Notes: a model not told the origin generated them from the sequence alone. Numbered from the stretch's first letter, positions 45,426 through 54,757 are shown. The stretch is 64,000 bases of DNA from Gracilaria vermiculophylla (GCA_019155205.2 JAHNZQ020000004.1:876628-940627), one strand, 5' to 3'. A program made the numbers and translations.

Positions 45426-45792
45426 GCGCGGCGCGTGTACCATGTAGCCGACGTAAGAAGAGACGGCGTGCACGCGCACGCGCACGCGCGCTGCTTGTTA
45501 AAATTTTTTTTTTTTCAATTTTGAATTGGCGTGGGCGGTAAGCAGCAGAGGTGCGCGCGGCGTGCGCGGCGCGCGCGGCGCGCGCCACGTGCCTTTTTGG
45601 CGCCGCGCAGCGCGGCGCGCGCGTTAAGCGGCGCGTTGCCGCCGGCGGTGCCTTTTTGCGCGTTTTTTGGGCGGCGCGCGGCGCTCTTTTGAGCGATTGC
45701 GCGCCGCGCGCGCGCGCGCGCCGCCGCTCTCGCCCCTGTTCGTCGCTGCGACGACGCGCGCGGCCCCCCCCCCCCTCCGTTCGCCTCCCCCC
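45426..45792. other. Short intergenic region with AT-rich signal
   Basis: A TTAAAATTTTTTTTTTTTCA stretch at 45497-45516 is the only AT-rich DNA nearby and probably belongs to the 3' end signals of the MLO-like gene. The rest is GC-rich leader of the next gene. Confidence 0.5.
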
Positions 45793-47145
45793 ATGAGTCT
45801 GCGGCTCGAGGCCGGCTGTGTGCCGATGACCGACGTTGCCGCGGGCGCCTCTGCTGCTGCCGCTGCTGCGGCCGCGGCCGGCGGCAGCGACGGCGGCGGC
45901 GGCGGCGGCGGCGCGAGCGGCGGCGCGAGCGGCGGCGGCGGCGGCGGCGGCGGCGCCGACGCGCGCGGCGCGGACGCGGACGCGCGCGGCGGCGCGCTGT
46001 GGGCGGCCGCGCACGGCGCGGGCGAGCTGGGCGCGCGCGCGGCGGCCGCGGCCGCCGTGGCGGCCGCCAGCGCCGACGCGCTCACGCTGCTGCGCGCGCG
46101 CGTCAGCGAGGCGGTGCAGGCGGCCGCGGGCGCGGGCGCGCAGCGCGGCGGCGGCGGCGGCGGCGGCGAGGACGACGCGCACGCGGCGGCGCGCGGCGGC
46201 GAGGACGACGCGGACGACGATGATGACTACGCGGGCTACATGCGCCGCTACCTGCGCAGGAAGAGCGACCGGCAGATGGAGCTGCTGCGCCAACAGCGGC
46301 GCGCGCGCGCCGACTGCGCGGACGGCGCGGCTGCGCTCGGCGGCGGTGGCGGCGGGGTGGGCGGCGGGGTGGGCAGCGCAGGTGGCGGCGGCGGCGTGGG
46401 AGGCGCAGGCGGCGGCGGCGGCGGCGGCGGGGTAGCGGGCGCAGGCGGCGGCGGCGGGAGCGGCGGGAGCGGCGGGAGCGGGAGCGGCGCGGCGTGCTGG
46501 TGCCGACTGCGGCAGTGCGTGGCGGAGCGCAGCCGCAAGAAGGTGCGCGTGGCCAAGCGCAAGGGCGCGGCGGTGAGCGCCGTGTCCGGGCTGCGCGAGA
46601 TCCCGTTCTCGGACCCGCGCTACCACAAGACGGTGGCGTCGCTGGTGCTGTCGCAGTCGGACATTGTGGACGATCTGGCGCGCATGTACGGGCGGACGGT
46701 GAAGGTGGCCAGCGCGTGGCGGGGGCGCGTGGTGGGCGACGCGGGGGGGGGCGCGTGGGCGGCGGCTGGCGGCGCGCGCGGCGGCTGGTGCGGCGGAGCG
46801 GCGACGCGCGGCTGGTGCGTGGGCGCGGCGGGCGCGGCGGGCGCGGCGGGCGGCGGCGATTCGCCGACGGACGCGGGAATGAGCAGCTGCTCGGGGGCGG
46901 CGGGGTGCGAGAGCTGCGAGGGCTGGCGCGCGTGCGGGGGGGCGGGCGGCGCGGGCGGGGCGGGCGGGGCGGGCGGCGCGGGGGGGGACGCGGGCGGCGA
47001 GCGGACGTCGCAGCGGAGCGGCAGCGGGGCGGCGTTCGTCAAGCACCGCGACAAGAAGGGGTGGGTGGTGTGCACCAGGTGCCTGGCGCCGGTGTGGCCG
47101 CCCAACTGCGCCAAGCATGTGGCGCACTGCTCGCGCAACAAGTGA
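45793..47145 (+). CDS. Gly/Ala-rich protein with C-terminal SGF11-type zinc finger
   Basis: From the ATG at 45793 the product is 450 residues. Long Gly and Ala runs (about 15-60, 190-235, 310-410) come from GCN/GGN repeats. Between them lie real-looking sequence blocks: an acidic stretch followed by YAGYMRRYLRRKSDRQMELLRQQ, and REIPFSDPRYHKTVASLVLS with SDIVDDLARMYG. The C-terminus is KKGWVVCTRCLAPVWPP then NCAKHVAHCSRNK, a C-x2-C-x11-H-x3-C pattern like the zinc finger of SGF11/ATXN7L3 in the SAGA deubiquitinase module. A role in SAGA is only a suggestion; other C2HC fingers share this spacing. Another ATG at 45667 is possible but adds only low-complexity sequence. It is convergent with the next gene, 112 bp apart. 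Confidence 0.6.
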   Translation: MSLRLEAGCVPMTDVAAGASAAAAAAAAAGGSDGGGGGGGASGGASGGGGGGGGADARGADADARGGALWAAAHGAGELGARAAAAAAVAAASADALTLLRARVSEAVQAAAGAGAQRGGGGGGGEDDAHAAARGGEDDADDDDDYAGYMRRYLRRKSDRQMELLRQQRRARADCADGAAALGGGGGGVGGGVGSAGGGGGVGGAGGGGGGGGVAGAGGGGGSGGSGGSGSGAACWCRLRQCVAERSRKKVRVAKRKGAAVSAVSGLREIPFSDPRYHKTVASLVLSQSDIVDDLARMYGRTVKVASAWRGRVVGDAGGGAWAAAGGARGGWCGGAATRGWCVGAAGAAGAAGGGDSPTDAGMSSCSGAAGCESCEGWRACGGAGGAGGAGGAGGAGGDAGGERTSQRSGSGAAFVKHRDKKGWVVCTRCLAPVWPPNCAKHVAHCSRNK

Positions 47146-47256
47146 GCGCGTGGTAAAGCGGCGCGGCGCGGCGCGCGTGCGCCAGTGCGGCGCGCTATTT
47201 CCGGCCGCGCCGCGCGCAACGGCTGCGCGCGCCGCTGCGCGCGCCACGTAGCGCGC

Positions 47257-48261
47257 TCAGTACGCGCCGCGCAGGTGCAGCCACTTGGCCACCACCGCGC
47301 GCTTGCGGAACGCGTGGTCCGCCGCGTCGGCGCCCTGCGCGCGCGTCGCCTCGCCGCCGTGCAGCGTCTCCACCACCACCGTCAGGCTGTCCTGCAGCGC
47401 CTGCGCGTCCTCGCCGTCGCGCGCGCGCAGCTGCGCGCGCAGCTCGCGCAGCACCGCGCCCTCCTCCGCCGCGCCCTCGTCGCCCAGCACGTCCGGCGGC
47501 GCGTCGCCGAAGCGCCGGAAGAAGCCGTCGCGCACCCCCCCGCCGTCCCACGCCCCGCGCCGCGCGTCGAAGCGGAAGCCCACCGCCGCCGCCACCGCCC
47601 CCGCCACCGCCTGCTTGCTCGCGCTCCCGTCCAGCACCGCCTGCAGGAAGCGCATGCGCTCAAAGTTGTCCGTCGCCGCCGGCGGCAGCGCCGCCAGGTG
47701 CGCAAAGCGCCGCCCCACCGCCTCGCGCCGCTCCTCCTCCTCCCGCGCCGCGCGCGACGCCCGCAGCGCCGCGTCCTCGCGCGCCTCTTCCCCCGCGTCT
47801 TCCCCTTCCCGCGCGTCCTCCCCTCCCCGCGCGTCTTCCCCCGCGCCCCCCGCGCGCGCCGCCGCGTGCTCGGCCGCGTGCTCGGCCGCGTCCGCCGCGC
47901 GCGCGTCGCGCAGCAGCAGCGCCGCCGCCGCGTTGGCCACGTCCCACGGCCCGACGAACGCGTCGCGCACGCGCTCGCGCTCCAGCGCCGCGCCCACGCC
48001 CAGCAGCACGTCGCCCAGGTCGCGCACGCCGCGCGCGCGCAGCGCGACGTACGCCGCCGCCGCCGCGCGCGCCAGCCGCGCGTGCGCGCGCGCCGCCGCC
48101 GCGTCGTGCCGCCACTCGCCGTCCAGCTGCGCCGCCAGCTCGCGCGCCAGCCACGCCGCCTGCCGCCGCAGCGCCGCCGCGTCCGCCGCCGCCAGCCGCA
48201 CCCCGTCCTCCGCGCCGCGCCGCCGCCAGCTGTCCACGGCGAACAGCGACTGTTTGGCCAA
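47257..48261 (-). CDS. Unrecognised Ala/Arg-rich protein, 5' exon missing
   Basis: The open frame encodes up to 334 residues. Its N-terminal half is helical and alanine-rich, with possible coiled coil (RQAAWLARELAAQLDGEWR). The middle is a low-complexity acidic stretch (GEDARGGEDAREGEDAGEE). The C-terminal half looks like ordered protein: TDNFERMRFLQAVLDGS, VGFRFDARRGAWDGGGV, DSLTVVVETLHGG and a final RKRAVVAKWLHLRGAY. I do not recognise the family. There is no ATG near the 5' end of this frame: an in-frame stop lies just upstream, and the first internal Met is past the middle. A CAAACAG acceptor at about 48250 suggests the frame starts inside the gene after an intron, with a short first exon upstream that I could not place. 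Confidence 0.5.
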   Translation of the reverse strand: MAKQSLFAVDSWRRRGAEDGVRLAAADAAALRRQAAWLARELAAQLDGEWRHDAAAARAHARLARAAAAAYVALRARGVRDLGDVLLGVGAALERERVRDAFVGPWDVANAAAALLLRDARAADAAEHAAEHAAARAGGAGEDARGGEDAREGEDAGEEAREDAALRASRAAREEEERREAVGRRFAHLAALPPAATDNFERMRFLQAVLDGSASKQAVAGAVAAAVGFRFDARRGAWDGGGVRDGFFRRFGDAPPDVLGDEGAAEEGAVLRELRAQLRARDGEDAQALQDSLTVVVETLHGGEATRAQGADAADHAFRKRAVVAKWLHLRGAY

Positions 48262-48462
48262 TTTGCGCGCGTGCCTTTATCGTGCGAGCGCGCGCCGCGC
48301 CGCCGCGCGCATCTCGAGTGCCGCCGCGCCGCGCCGCGCCGCGCCGCGCCGCGCGCGCCCGCAGCACCGCGCGCCGCGCGCGCGCGGCTGTCGACGCTTG
48401 GGGGCGGCGGCGGCGGCAGCGGCGGAGGAGCGGAGCGGCTGCGCGCGCGCGCGCCGTTTTCC

Positions 48463-48496
<34 letters not shown>

Positions 48497-48983
48497 GCGC
48501 AAAGCGCACACCTGAGCGCGCGCACGCCAAAAGGGCGAGTGGCTTGCGCGCATGGCTCACCGCGCGCGCGCGCCGCGTCGCGCGCCAACGTACAGTGCGC
48601 AGCGGCGCGGTCTATGGGGCGCGGCGTGGCGCGGCGTGGCGTGGTGTGGCGCACCACTCGCGACTGCGCGCGCCGCGGCACAGCGGCCCCCCGCCGGCGC
48701 CGCCGCCGTTGGCGCGCGGCGCGCCTGCATCGCGCGGCGGCTGCGCCGCCCGCCGCACCACTGCCGAGCACGCGCAGGCACGTGGGCGGCAGCGCGTGTC
48801 TTGCCGCAAGTGCGGCGCCCCGCGGCGCCATCGCCTTGGTGCGCCCAAGCAGCGCGCCGCGGCTGCGCCACGCGCCGCATCATACACAAGTAGAAACGCT
48901 CAACAGCACACACAGCAACAGCTGCTTGAGTTTACGAGCCGACGCAGCACACGCGGGCGGCGGCAGCGGCCGCGGCCGCGCCC
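48262..48983. other. GC-rich intergenic or 5' exon region
   Basis: All frames here are Arg/Ala/Pro-rich and look non-coding. It contains (GCC)n around 48462-48493 and repeated GTGGCGCGGC units near 48621-48650. It should hold the first exon and promoter of the gene to the left and the 3' UTR of RPL15. Confidence 0.5.
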
Positions 48984-49678
48984 CTAGCGGTAGCGCAGCA
49001 GCCTGAGCGTGTTGTGGCTCTTCCACGTGCTGCGCACGGACGGGCGCGCCTTGGTGGCGCGGTGGCCGCGCACGTGCAGGCCGCGGTGCTTGCGGCCGGC
49101 GGCCGTGAGCCCGCGCAGCTCGCGGTGCTTCATCGTGGGCTTGGCCAGCCAGTTGAGGCGCGCGTCGTTGCGCACCGCGCTGTGGCTGGGGTCCACCATG
49201 ATCACCTCAAAGTACTTGTACACCGAGTCCTCGTTGACCCAGTACGAATTGAGCACGCGCAGGTTGCCGCAGCGGCGCCCCGCGCGCTCCTCGGCCACCG
49301 AGCGCTTGTTGCGCTTGAACTTGAGCTCGGTGATACCCTGGTGCTTGGGCTTGCCGTACTGGATGCCCTTCTTGACGGGCCTCTTGCGCCCGCCGCGCCG
49401 CACGCGCACTGCCGCAGTGGGGACGTCGCCGGCGTCAGCCTCCGCTTCGAAACGCGCGCTGCGCCGCCGTGCACGCCAAACAACTTACCTCTGTACACGC
49501 TGAAGCCCTGCTTGCACTTGTAGCCGAGGCGGCGCGCCTTGTCGGGGCGCGTCGGCTTGGACGCGCGGTGCACGGACGGCAGCTGCCGGTACTCCCACGC
49601 GCGCACGCGCAGCAGGAAGCGCATCACGTCGCTCTGCTTGTGGCGCCACAGCTCCTCCAGGTACTTGTACGCGCCCAT
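48984..49678 (-). CDS. RPL15: Cytosolic 60S ribosomal protein eL15 (RPL15)
   Basis: Structural protein of the large cytosolic subunit. Exons on the minus strand are 49678-49489 and 49408-48984, giving 204 residues, exactly the usual length. The 79-nt intron has a GTAAGT donor and a GCAG acceptor. The protein starts [20 protein letters not shown] and contains [46 protein letters not shown], the YGKPKHQGI and [15 protein letters not shown] blocks, [17 protein letters not shown] and the end [16 protein letters not shown]. Codons are almost all G- or C-ending, following the island's composition, while the protein itself is normally conserved. It is divergent from RBM22. Confidence 0.97.
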
Positions 49679-50093
49679 CGTGCGTCGGCGGTGGCGAGGC
49701 GGTCGGCGGCGAAGCGGTCGGTCGCGCGCAGCTGCCGGATCGCACGGTGCGCGGCGCCGACGCTCCCGCCGCCGCCGTCGCCGCCATTGACGCCGCCGCC
49801 TTGAGCGCGCGATTTTGCAAAAGTTTTGCGCCGCGCGCAGCCATTTTCGGCGCGGCCGCCGCGCGCTGATTGGCCGCTTTTCGCGCGGGGGCGCTTGCGG
49901 CGCTGGCAGCGCGCGGCGAGTCGCTGGCGCGCGCTTCGCGGCGCGCGCCTGCACGTGCGCCCGTCGGCATGCGCGCCGCGCTTCATGGCGCTTCTTGGTT
50001 CTTTCCCCGCCGCCGCAGCGCGTGCGGCTTGACCAGCGTCTCGCCCGGCCAGCCGCCTCTCGCCTGTCTGTCGCACGCCCGACGCGCCGCGCC
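49679..50093. promoter_or_regulatory. Shared divergent promoter region of RPL15 and RBM22
   Basis: 415 bp separate two start codons pointing away from each other. A GATTGGC (inverted CCAAT box) lies at 49868-49874, with a short T-rich break at 49811-49827 in otherwise GC-rich DNA. Bidirectional use is inferred. Confidence 0.5.
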
Positions 50094-51212
50094 ATGTCAG
50101 CCGCCAACCTCAAGGGCGATGAGTTTCCCATCCTGTGCGAAACGTGCCTGGGCCCCAACCCGTACGTGCGAATGCAAAGACAGCCGTGGGGCTCCGCGTG
50201 CAAGGTTTGCGAGCGCCCGTTCACCTCGTTCCGCTGGCGACCGGCGGGCCAAGCCACGCGCCCCAAGAAGACCGAGATCTGTCACACCTGCGCACGCGCC
50301 AAGAACGTGTGCCAGACGTGCCTGCTCGACCTCGAGTACGGCCTCCCCGTGCAGGTGCGCGACGCGTCCATGGCCGCCGCCGACCGTCAGAGAGCAGTTG
50401 TGCCCAAGAGCGACGGCACCAGGGAGTACGCCGCCGCGCAGTCCGAGAGAGCCATTGCCAGCGGCGAGGTGCACGCCGTGTACAGCGCCCCAAAGCTCAA
50501 CGACATTGCCGAGCGAGCAAAGCGCGTCACGCCGCGATACGACAGGAATCGCTCCAGAATATGTTCCTTCTTCCTCAAAGGAACCTGCACAAGGGGCTTG
50601 TACTGTCCCTATCGCCACGAAAAGCCCAACCACGCGGACGACGACCTGGACGAGGCCATGGAAGAGCAAAACCTGCGCGACCGATACTACGGTGTCAACG
50701 ACCCGGTAGCATCCAAGATCTTTCGCAAGCTCGGAGTGTCGACCGGCCGGCGAAGAGGGGCCGCAGGAGCACCCACCGCCCCGGAAGATCCCACCATACA
50801 AACCCTCTTCATCGGTGGGCTCAACGCTGCCGTCAGAGAGAGCGACTTGAAACTGCTCTTCGCACAGTGCAAAGGGCTGTCAACCATCTCCATCATAACC
50901 GACAAAGGGTTTGCGTTTGCTGAATTTGAATCGCGAGCAGCTGCGGAACAGGCCATAGATGTCATGTTCGGAAAACATCTCGTTAACGGTGCTCAGCTCT
51001 TCATCAATTGGGGCAGAGGAAACCGAAAGCGGTCACACGAGCACAGCACCAATGGCTCTCGCCCTTCCGCAGCAGCAGACAGACACTCGGATGGAGACAC
51101 GCCAACCCCGGGAGCCTCAGCGAGAAATCAACTAGAGTCAAAGCGACCCAAGATGTCACAACAAAGCAAGCATTCATGGGACCTGTTGGATGCGGCAAAC
51201 TCAAAAACATAA
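50094..51212 (+). CDS. RBM22: Pre-mRNA splicing factor RBM22/SLT11 (Cwc2-Ecm2 family)
   Basis: This family contacts U6 snRNA and the intron in the activated spliceosome, within the NineTeen-related complex. The 372-residue protein starts [20 protein letters not shown]. It has N-terminal zinc-binding cysteines (CETC, CKVC, CHTC, CQTC), a CCCH finger with pattern C-x7-C-x5-C-x3-H in [19 protein letters not shown] (about 161-179), and an RRM from about 228 with RNP2 LFIGGL and RNP1 KGFAFAEF. A Ser-rich tail follows. Length fits the family (yeast Ecm2 about 364). The first two-thirds use G/C-ending codons like the island, while the last third has ordinary codon use. No intron is needed. Confidence 0.95.
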   Translation: MSAANLKGDEFPILCETCLGPNPYVRMQRQPWGSACKVCERPFTSFRWRPAGQATRPKKTEICHTCARAKNVCQTCLLDLEYGLPVQVRDASMAAADRQRAVVPKSDGTREYAAAQSERAIASGEVHAVYSAPKLNDIAERAKRVTPRYDRNRSRICSFFLKGTCTRGLYCPYRHEKPNHADDDLDEAMEEQNLRDRYYGVNDPVASKIFRKLGVSTGRRRGAAGAPTAPEDPTIQTLFIGGLNAAVRESDLKLLFAQCKGLSTISIITDKGFAFAEFESRAAAEQAIDVMFGKHLVNGAQLFINWGRGNRKRSHEHSTNGSRPSAAADRHSDGDTPTPGASARNQLESKRPKMSQQSKHSWDLLDAANSKT

Positions 51213-51618
51213 AATACGATGGACACCCTTTTCGGCGACTTGACATCTCCTGCGGGTGCTCTGTTTTGATGATCGACGAATGATAATCGTAAAACACACG
51301 GGCATTGGAACTAAAGGGGCCGTTACAAGTTAGAAAAGCCTTTAATGTCACTTCTTTCACTGGCCTCAACGACAGTCACAACGATTCCCGAATAATGAAT
51401 GTACTCTTCTGACTATCCTGTGATCAAGATAAAGGTGACATGACCGCAAAAGTCCCCAGGCTATGCTCTTTCAAAACTCACAGCCGCCCATCCGTGTGGA
51501 CATACGATGTGACAATCACTTTTCTTTCAGGTGAGTTCAACTCAGTTCGCCGAGGCAAGCATGGTTCCCGCGCATGTGACGGTCAAAACGAACTCGATTG
51601 CTCCGCAGAGGGGAAGGT
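51213..51618. other. Convergent 3' intergenic region
   Basis: Holds the 3' UTRs of RBM22 (+) and the membrane protein (-). No gene is visible. Confidence 0.5.
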
Positions 51619-52858
51619 TCACGTGTATCCGTACCCGCTAAATGTGTCATTGCTGGCTTCCTTTTCCCTAATGGAATGGAGCATGCGGGAAATGCGCGGT
51701 TCGTGAAAATAGAAGAAAACCGCTGCGATTCCGAGATTCAGGAGCAGGCCTAACCCCAAGCTGCTGCCGACAAGAATACCAAGGGCAACGAGTAACCTGG
51801 TGGGTGTAGTCTCCCAAACTAAAAAAATGTGGTTAGAAGCAGTGCTTTGCTTTCCCATCGCAATGCACATGGCACAAAAACTTACCTGCAAAGACACCTG
51901 ACAAACCAATGACGAGGGAACCCACCAAAACGCCGTACAGTCTGGGAGGCAATGGGGTAAAGAGAATGTCAAACACAACCAGAAAGAGCAACACTCCAAG
52001 AAAGTAAGCGATTGGCGACCGGACGAATTCTACGACGCCCTCGGGAGAAGCAGCGAACAAATAGTTGTTCAACAAAACGATCGGTGTCGCAAGAGTCACA
52101 TGCGCTGCAATCTGAAACATGGCGCCGACGACCCTACAAAGCTGGTCAGTAACAGTGGTTAAGAGAAGGGCACAGTTGCGAATAATGACGTACCATAAAA
52201 TTTCGCTTTCCTTCCACAATGGGAATCTTTTCGAGTAGAATGAGAACAAAGCCAAGGAAATGGTGATTTCTTTCATGACAATGACTGTGAACGCGCTTGC
52301 AACAATCAAGGACGCTGAGGTCACTCCGTGAACAAAAGAGAAAACAAGCGCTGTCAAAGATAGGGATAAAAGCATTATTCGCCAGGTGACATACACATAG
52401 CGGTTCATGACAGTGCTCTGTGTGACGCAGGCCCATGGCAAAGTAATGGATCCCGAGGAGCTGCTGATAAACGGACAACAACTGTCGTCACGGCGTGGGG
52501 TTTGTTGAGCTGAGCGTTCGCGATCAATGCGCATTTCCTCGGGAATAGGCATACTCAGTACGGCCTCATCATCGAAGCCGACATCAAAGCTGGACGGCTT
52601 TGGCTGCGGCGGCAAGCTGCAAGTGGTGGGCAGGCGACTGGGCTTCGAAAGACGTCTTGGAGGTTCGCGGTGTCGATATCCGTATGAGCCATCCGGGGCG
52701 AAATCGTGACCCTTGTAACCGAGCGGATTGACGCCTCCTCCGTAGTTGTTAAACATGTGGGCATATTCTTCCGCCGTGGATTTACCGAAGGCAAAGACTG
52801 AACGAACGCGTATTGGCTCTGGCAGAGGTGCATCTTTGCGGGTTGGAGTGGAAGCCAT
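51619..52858 (-). CDS. Unrecognised multi-pass membrane protein
   Basis: Two exons on the minus strand, 52858-51886 and 51818-51619, give 390 residues; the 67-nt intron has a GTAAGT donor and a TTTTTTTAG acceptor. Residues 1-140 are hydrophilic and probably cytosolic, with Pro/Arg stretches and motifs such as EEYAHMFNNYGGGVNPLGY. About six to eight hydrophobic segments follow (LLSLSLTALVFSFVHGVT, LIVASAFTVIVM, the FQIAAHVTLATPIVLL stretch, YFLGVLLFLVVFDILF, LVGSLVIGLSGVFA, LLVALGILVGSSLGLGLL). The C-terminus is short and charged. I do not recognise the family. A possible extra 60-nt in-frame intron at 52134-52193 (GTACGT to TTTGTAG) would remove about 20 residues, so the exact protein is uncertain. 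Confidence 0.65.
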
Positions 52859-53671
52859 GCTTCAAGTAATGACGATTTCACCAGGCATGCAGAACGACCG
52901 CAGCTGATGGTATGGTGCATTGAGGAAGAATGATGGTTGAGGGCCGGACGTTTAAGTGCAAAACTGCGATTGGGACTGAAGTGTGACATGAGCGAGGACG
53001 ACTGTGGAGGCGGTTGTTGAATGGAGCATCACTGTGGGCGGCATGGGCTGCGCGGATGAATTGGAAGTGAATTGACATGGCTGAGAAAAAGGCTCTGTCT
53101 CGGGGATGGGTGGACGCTGTCGGTATAGAGAAGACGCGCTGGACGCGTTCGCTGCGGATCTTTTCGCAGAGATGGACGCGATTGCCAGTGGGGAAGGGGC
53201 TCGCGTGGCTGTGCGGCTGGGGGCACCGCGCCCTCAGCCCTTGACTGTACTCCGCTGCACACCGCGCAGTATGCAGCCCAGGCACGTGCGCAACGGCAAT
53301 TATTGCACGCCTTACGAAATTGCTGGCCGGCAGCGCACTGAGATACGATTTGGAGCGCGAGCTCCCGCGCGGAATGAACGCAGACGCCAATTCTATTCGG
53401 ATATTTTCAATCTGTGCACGTGTGTGTCGCCCATTGGGCACGGGAGCAGCGAGATAAATCCTGCGTCAGATTTCGATAGCGACTGCAGCCGCCCGAAGTC
53501 CGCACGATCGCTGCCGGCGATCAGCCAGCATACGGTGCACCACCAGTGCCCACCTTCGCACGATTCACATCCGGACTGCCCGCGACGTCCACTCGTATCG
53601 CCGCAATCTTCCGCCCTCTTCAGCTTACTCCCCGCCCTTCCCTCCTTCCCCGCCCCGCCCGCTTGGCCGCC
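52859..53671. other. Divergent intergenic region
   Basis: Open frames on both strands (about 52878-53441 minus, 53106-53735 plus) have no domains and lie opposite each other. I take them as chance frames in moderately GC-rich promoter DNA of the two flanking genes. Confidence 0.5.
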
Positions 53672-54757
53672 ATGCATGCCAAGCCCGCGCGCACGCGCAG
53701 GAGGGCGCGCGTCTCCACGCGTCGAAAGACAGTGAGATGGTCTACGCGCGAGGTCGACGCGCTTCTTGCCGGCGTTCGCGCCCACGGCGTGGGCAAGTGG
53801 GCGCGTATTCTTCGCCACTCTCCTGTTTTCAATGGTGTCAGAACCTCTGTCGATCTTAAGGACAAGTGGCGCAACCTTACCTCCCCCGTGCGTGCTGCAG
53901 CGCTCGCCGGCGAGACGCTCCCTATTCCCGACCCCCCTGCCACACCGCCGGCTCAGCACTCCCCCCAACCAGACAGCTCCAGTCCTGTTTCTGCACTCCA
54001 CACCATCGCCGAACCTACGATCGAGCAACAGCCGGCGGAGCACCCCGTCTCGACCTCGCCTTCCACCGATTCCCCGCCTTCCACCGTTCCGCTGTCCGAT
54101 TTCCCTCCCGTCACTCCGGAACTTCTGACCACCCCGGCTTTCACCGCCCCTTCCATGAACCCGATCACCCCATACACAATTTCCCAGAGCTTCTATCACT
54201 CTGCGGCTACCATCGCCGCAGATTACTGGCGGCGAGTTGCTCGTGATACAGTGTACGGAATTGGTCCGCACCCACCTATGTTTCCGTACGTCAAGCAAGA
54301 TCATCTCATGCATAGTGATGAATACGATGATGACGATGACGACGACGATGACGACGAAGCCGTGCAGCAACCACTTTACAACCCCTATGTTGTTGCCGTC
54401 GCACAGATGTACGGGAGACTGGAACCTGCATCTTTTGGGTGCGCCCTCTTCCCGATATCTGCTGACCAATATACTGCTGAAACTGAAACTCGCGATAAGG
54501 ACGAGTGCATTGCTCGAGAGGCAGATTGTCCCAGTGAACCTCCAAACATGGACTCCAATGTTTCGTCCTCAGCCACTGGAATGAATATTGCCAGCGATGC
54601 TGACCAACCCAAGGCTCCCGTTGAGGACGCTGATGACACCACAGTTGAAGCAGCGCTGTTCGACGTGGAAGAGAGGAAGACCTCTACTTCTGGCGATTCT
54701 GATCAGTCTTTACTACATGACGAGCCACTGTATGATCCATTGACCACTTTGGGATGA
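53672..54757 (+). CDS. Single-Myb (SANT) telobox protein
   Basis: This 361-residue protein opens with a basic stretch and then one Myb repeat at about residues 20-70: VRWSTREVDALLAGVRAHGVGKWARIL, then SVDLKDKWRNL. The element VDLKDKWRN is the telobox, which marks TRF/TBP/SMH-type telomere-repeat binding proteins in plants, animals and fungi. After the Myb repeat comes a Pro/Ser/Thr-rich region, then an acidic run of Asp (about 210-223), then an unrecognised region with PLYNPYVVAVAQMYGRLE. In plant SMH proteins the Myb is also N-terminal but is followed by a linker-histone domain, which I do not see. Telomere or promoter binding is a reasonable guess. The start at 53672 is chosen because the upstream in-frame ATG (53546) adds only a non-conserved Pro/Arg-rich stretch. 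Confidence 0.78.
   Translation: MHAKPARTRRRARVSTRRKTVRWSTREVDALLAGVRAHGVGKWARILRHSPVFNGVRTSVDLKDKWRNLTSPVRAAALAGETLPIPDPPATPPAQHSPQPDSSSPVSALHTIAEPTIEQQPAEHPVSTSPSTDSPPSTVPLSDFPPVTPELLTTPAFTAPSMNPITPYTISQSFYHSAATIAADYWRRVARDTVYGIGPHPPMFPYVKQDHLMHSDEYDDDDDDDDDDEAVQQPLYNPYVVAVAQMYGRLEPASFGCALFPISADQYTAETETRDKDECIAREADCPSEPPNMDSNVSSSATGMNIASDADQPKAPVEDADDTTVEAALFDVEERKTSTSGDSDQSLLHDEPLYDPLTTLG

Larger units (their letters stand above)
39880..50300. other. Extremely GC-rich island
   Basis: Composition changes abruptly near 39,880 and returns to normal inside the RBM22 gene. Hand counts on single 60-nt lines: 51 of 60 G+C at 41401-41460, 44 of 60 at 50341-50400 and 28 of 60 at 50881-50940. The island contains conserved eukaryotic genes, so foreign origin of the whole block is unlikely. 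It behaves like an isochore or a GC-biased gene-conversion domain. Confidence 0.85.

Noticed and set aside
45364..47247. 627-codon minus-strand frame opposite the zinc-finger gene
   Set aside because: It is low-complexity Arg/Ala text antisense to a frame that ends in a credible zinc finger; it looks like a shadow.
47185..49006. Two ~600-codon plus-strand frames across 47.2-49.0 kb
   Set aside because: They are Arg- or Ser/Ala-rich shadows antisense to the orphan gene and RPL15, whose real exons are on the minus strand.
39880..50300. Horizontal transfer or bacterial contamination as source of the GC island
   Set aside because: RPL15 and RBM22 inside it are typical eukaryotic genes with a spliceosomal intron in RPL15, and the composition fades inside a gene rather than at a junction.
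52878..53735. Opposing frames of 187 and 209 codons between the membrane protein and the Myb gene
   Set aside because: They lie on opposite strands of the same promoter region, have no domains, and their frames continue as Pro-rich noise.
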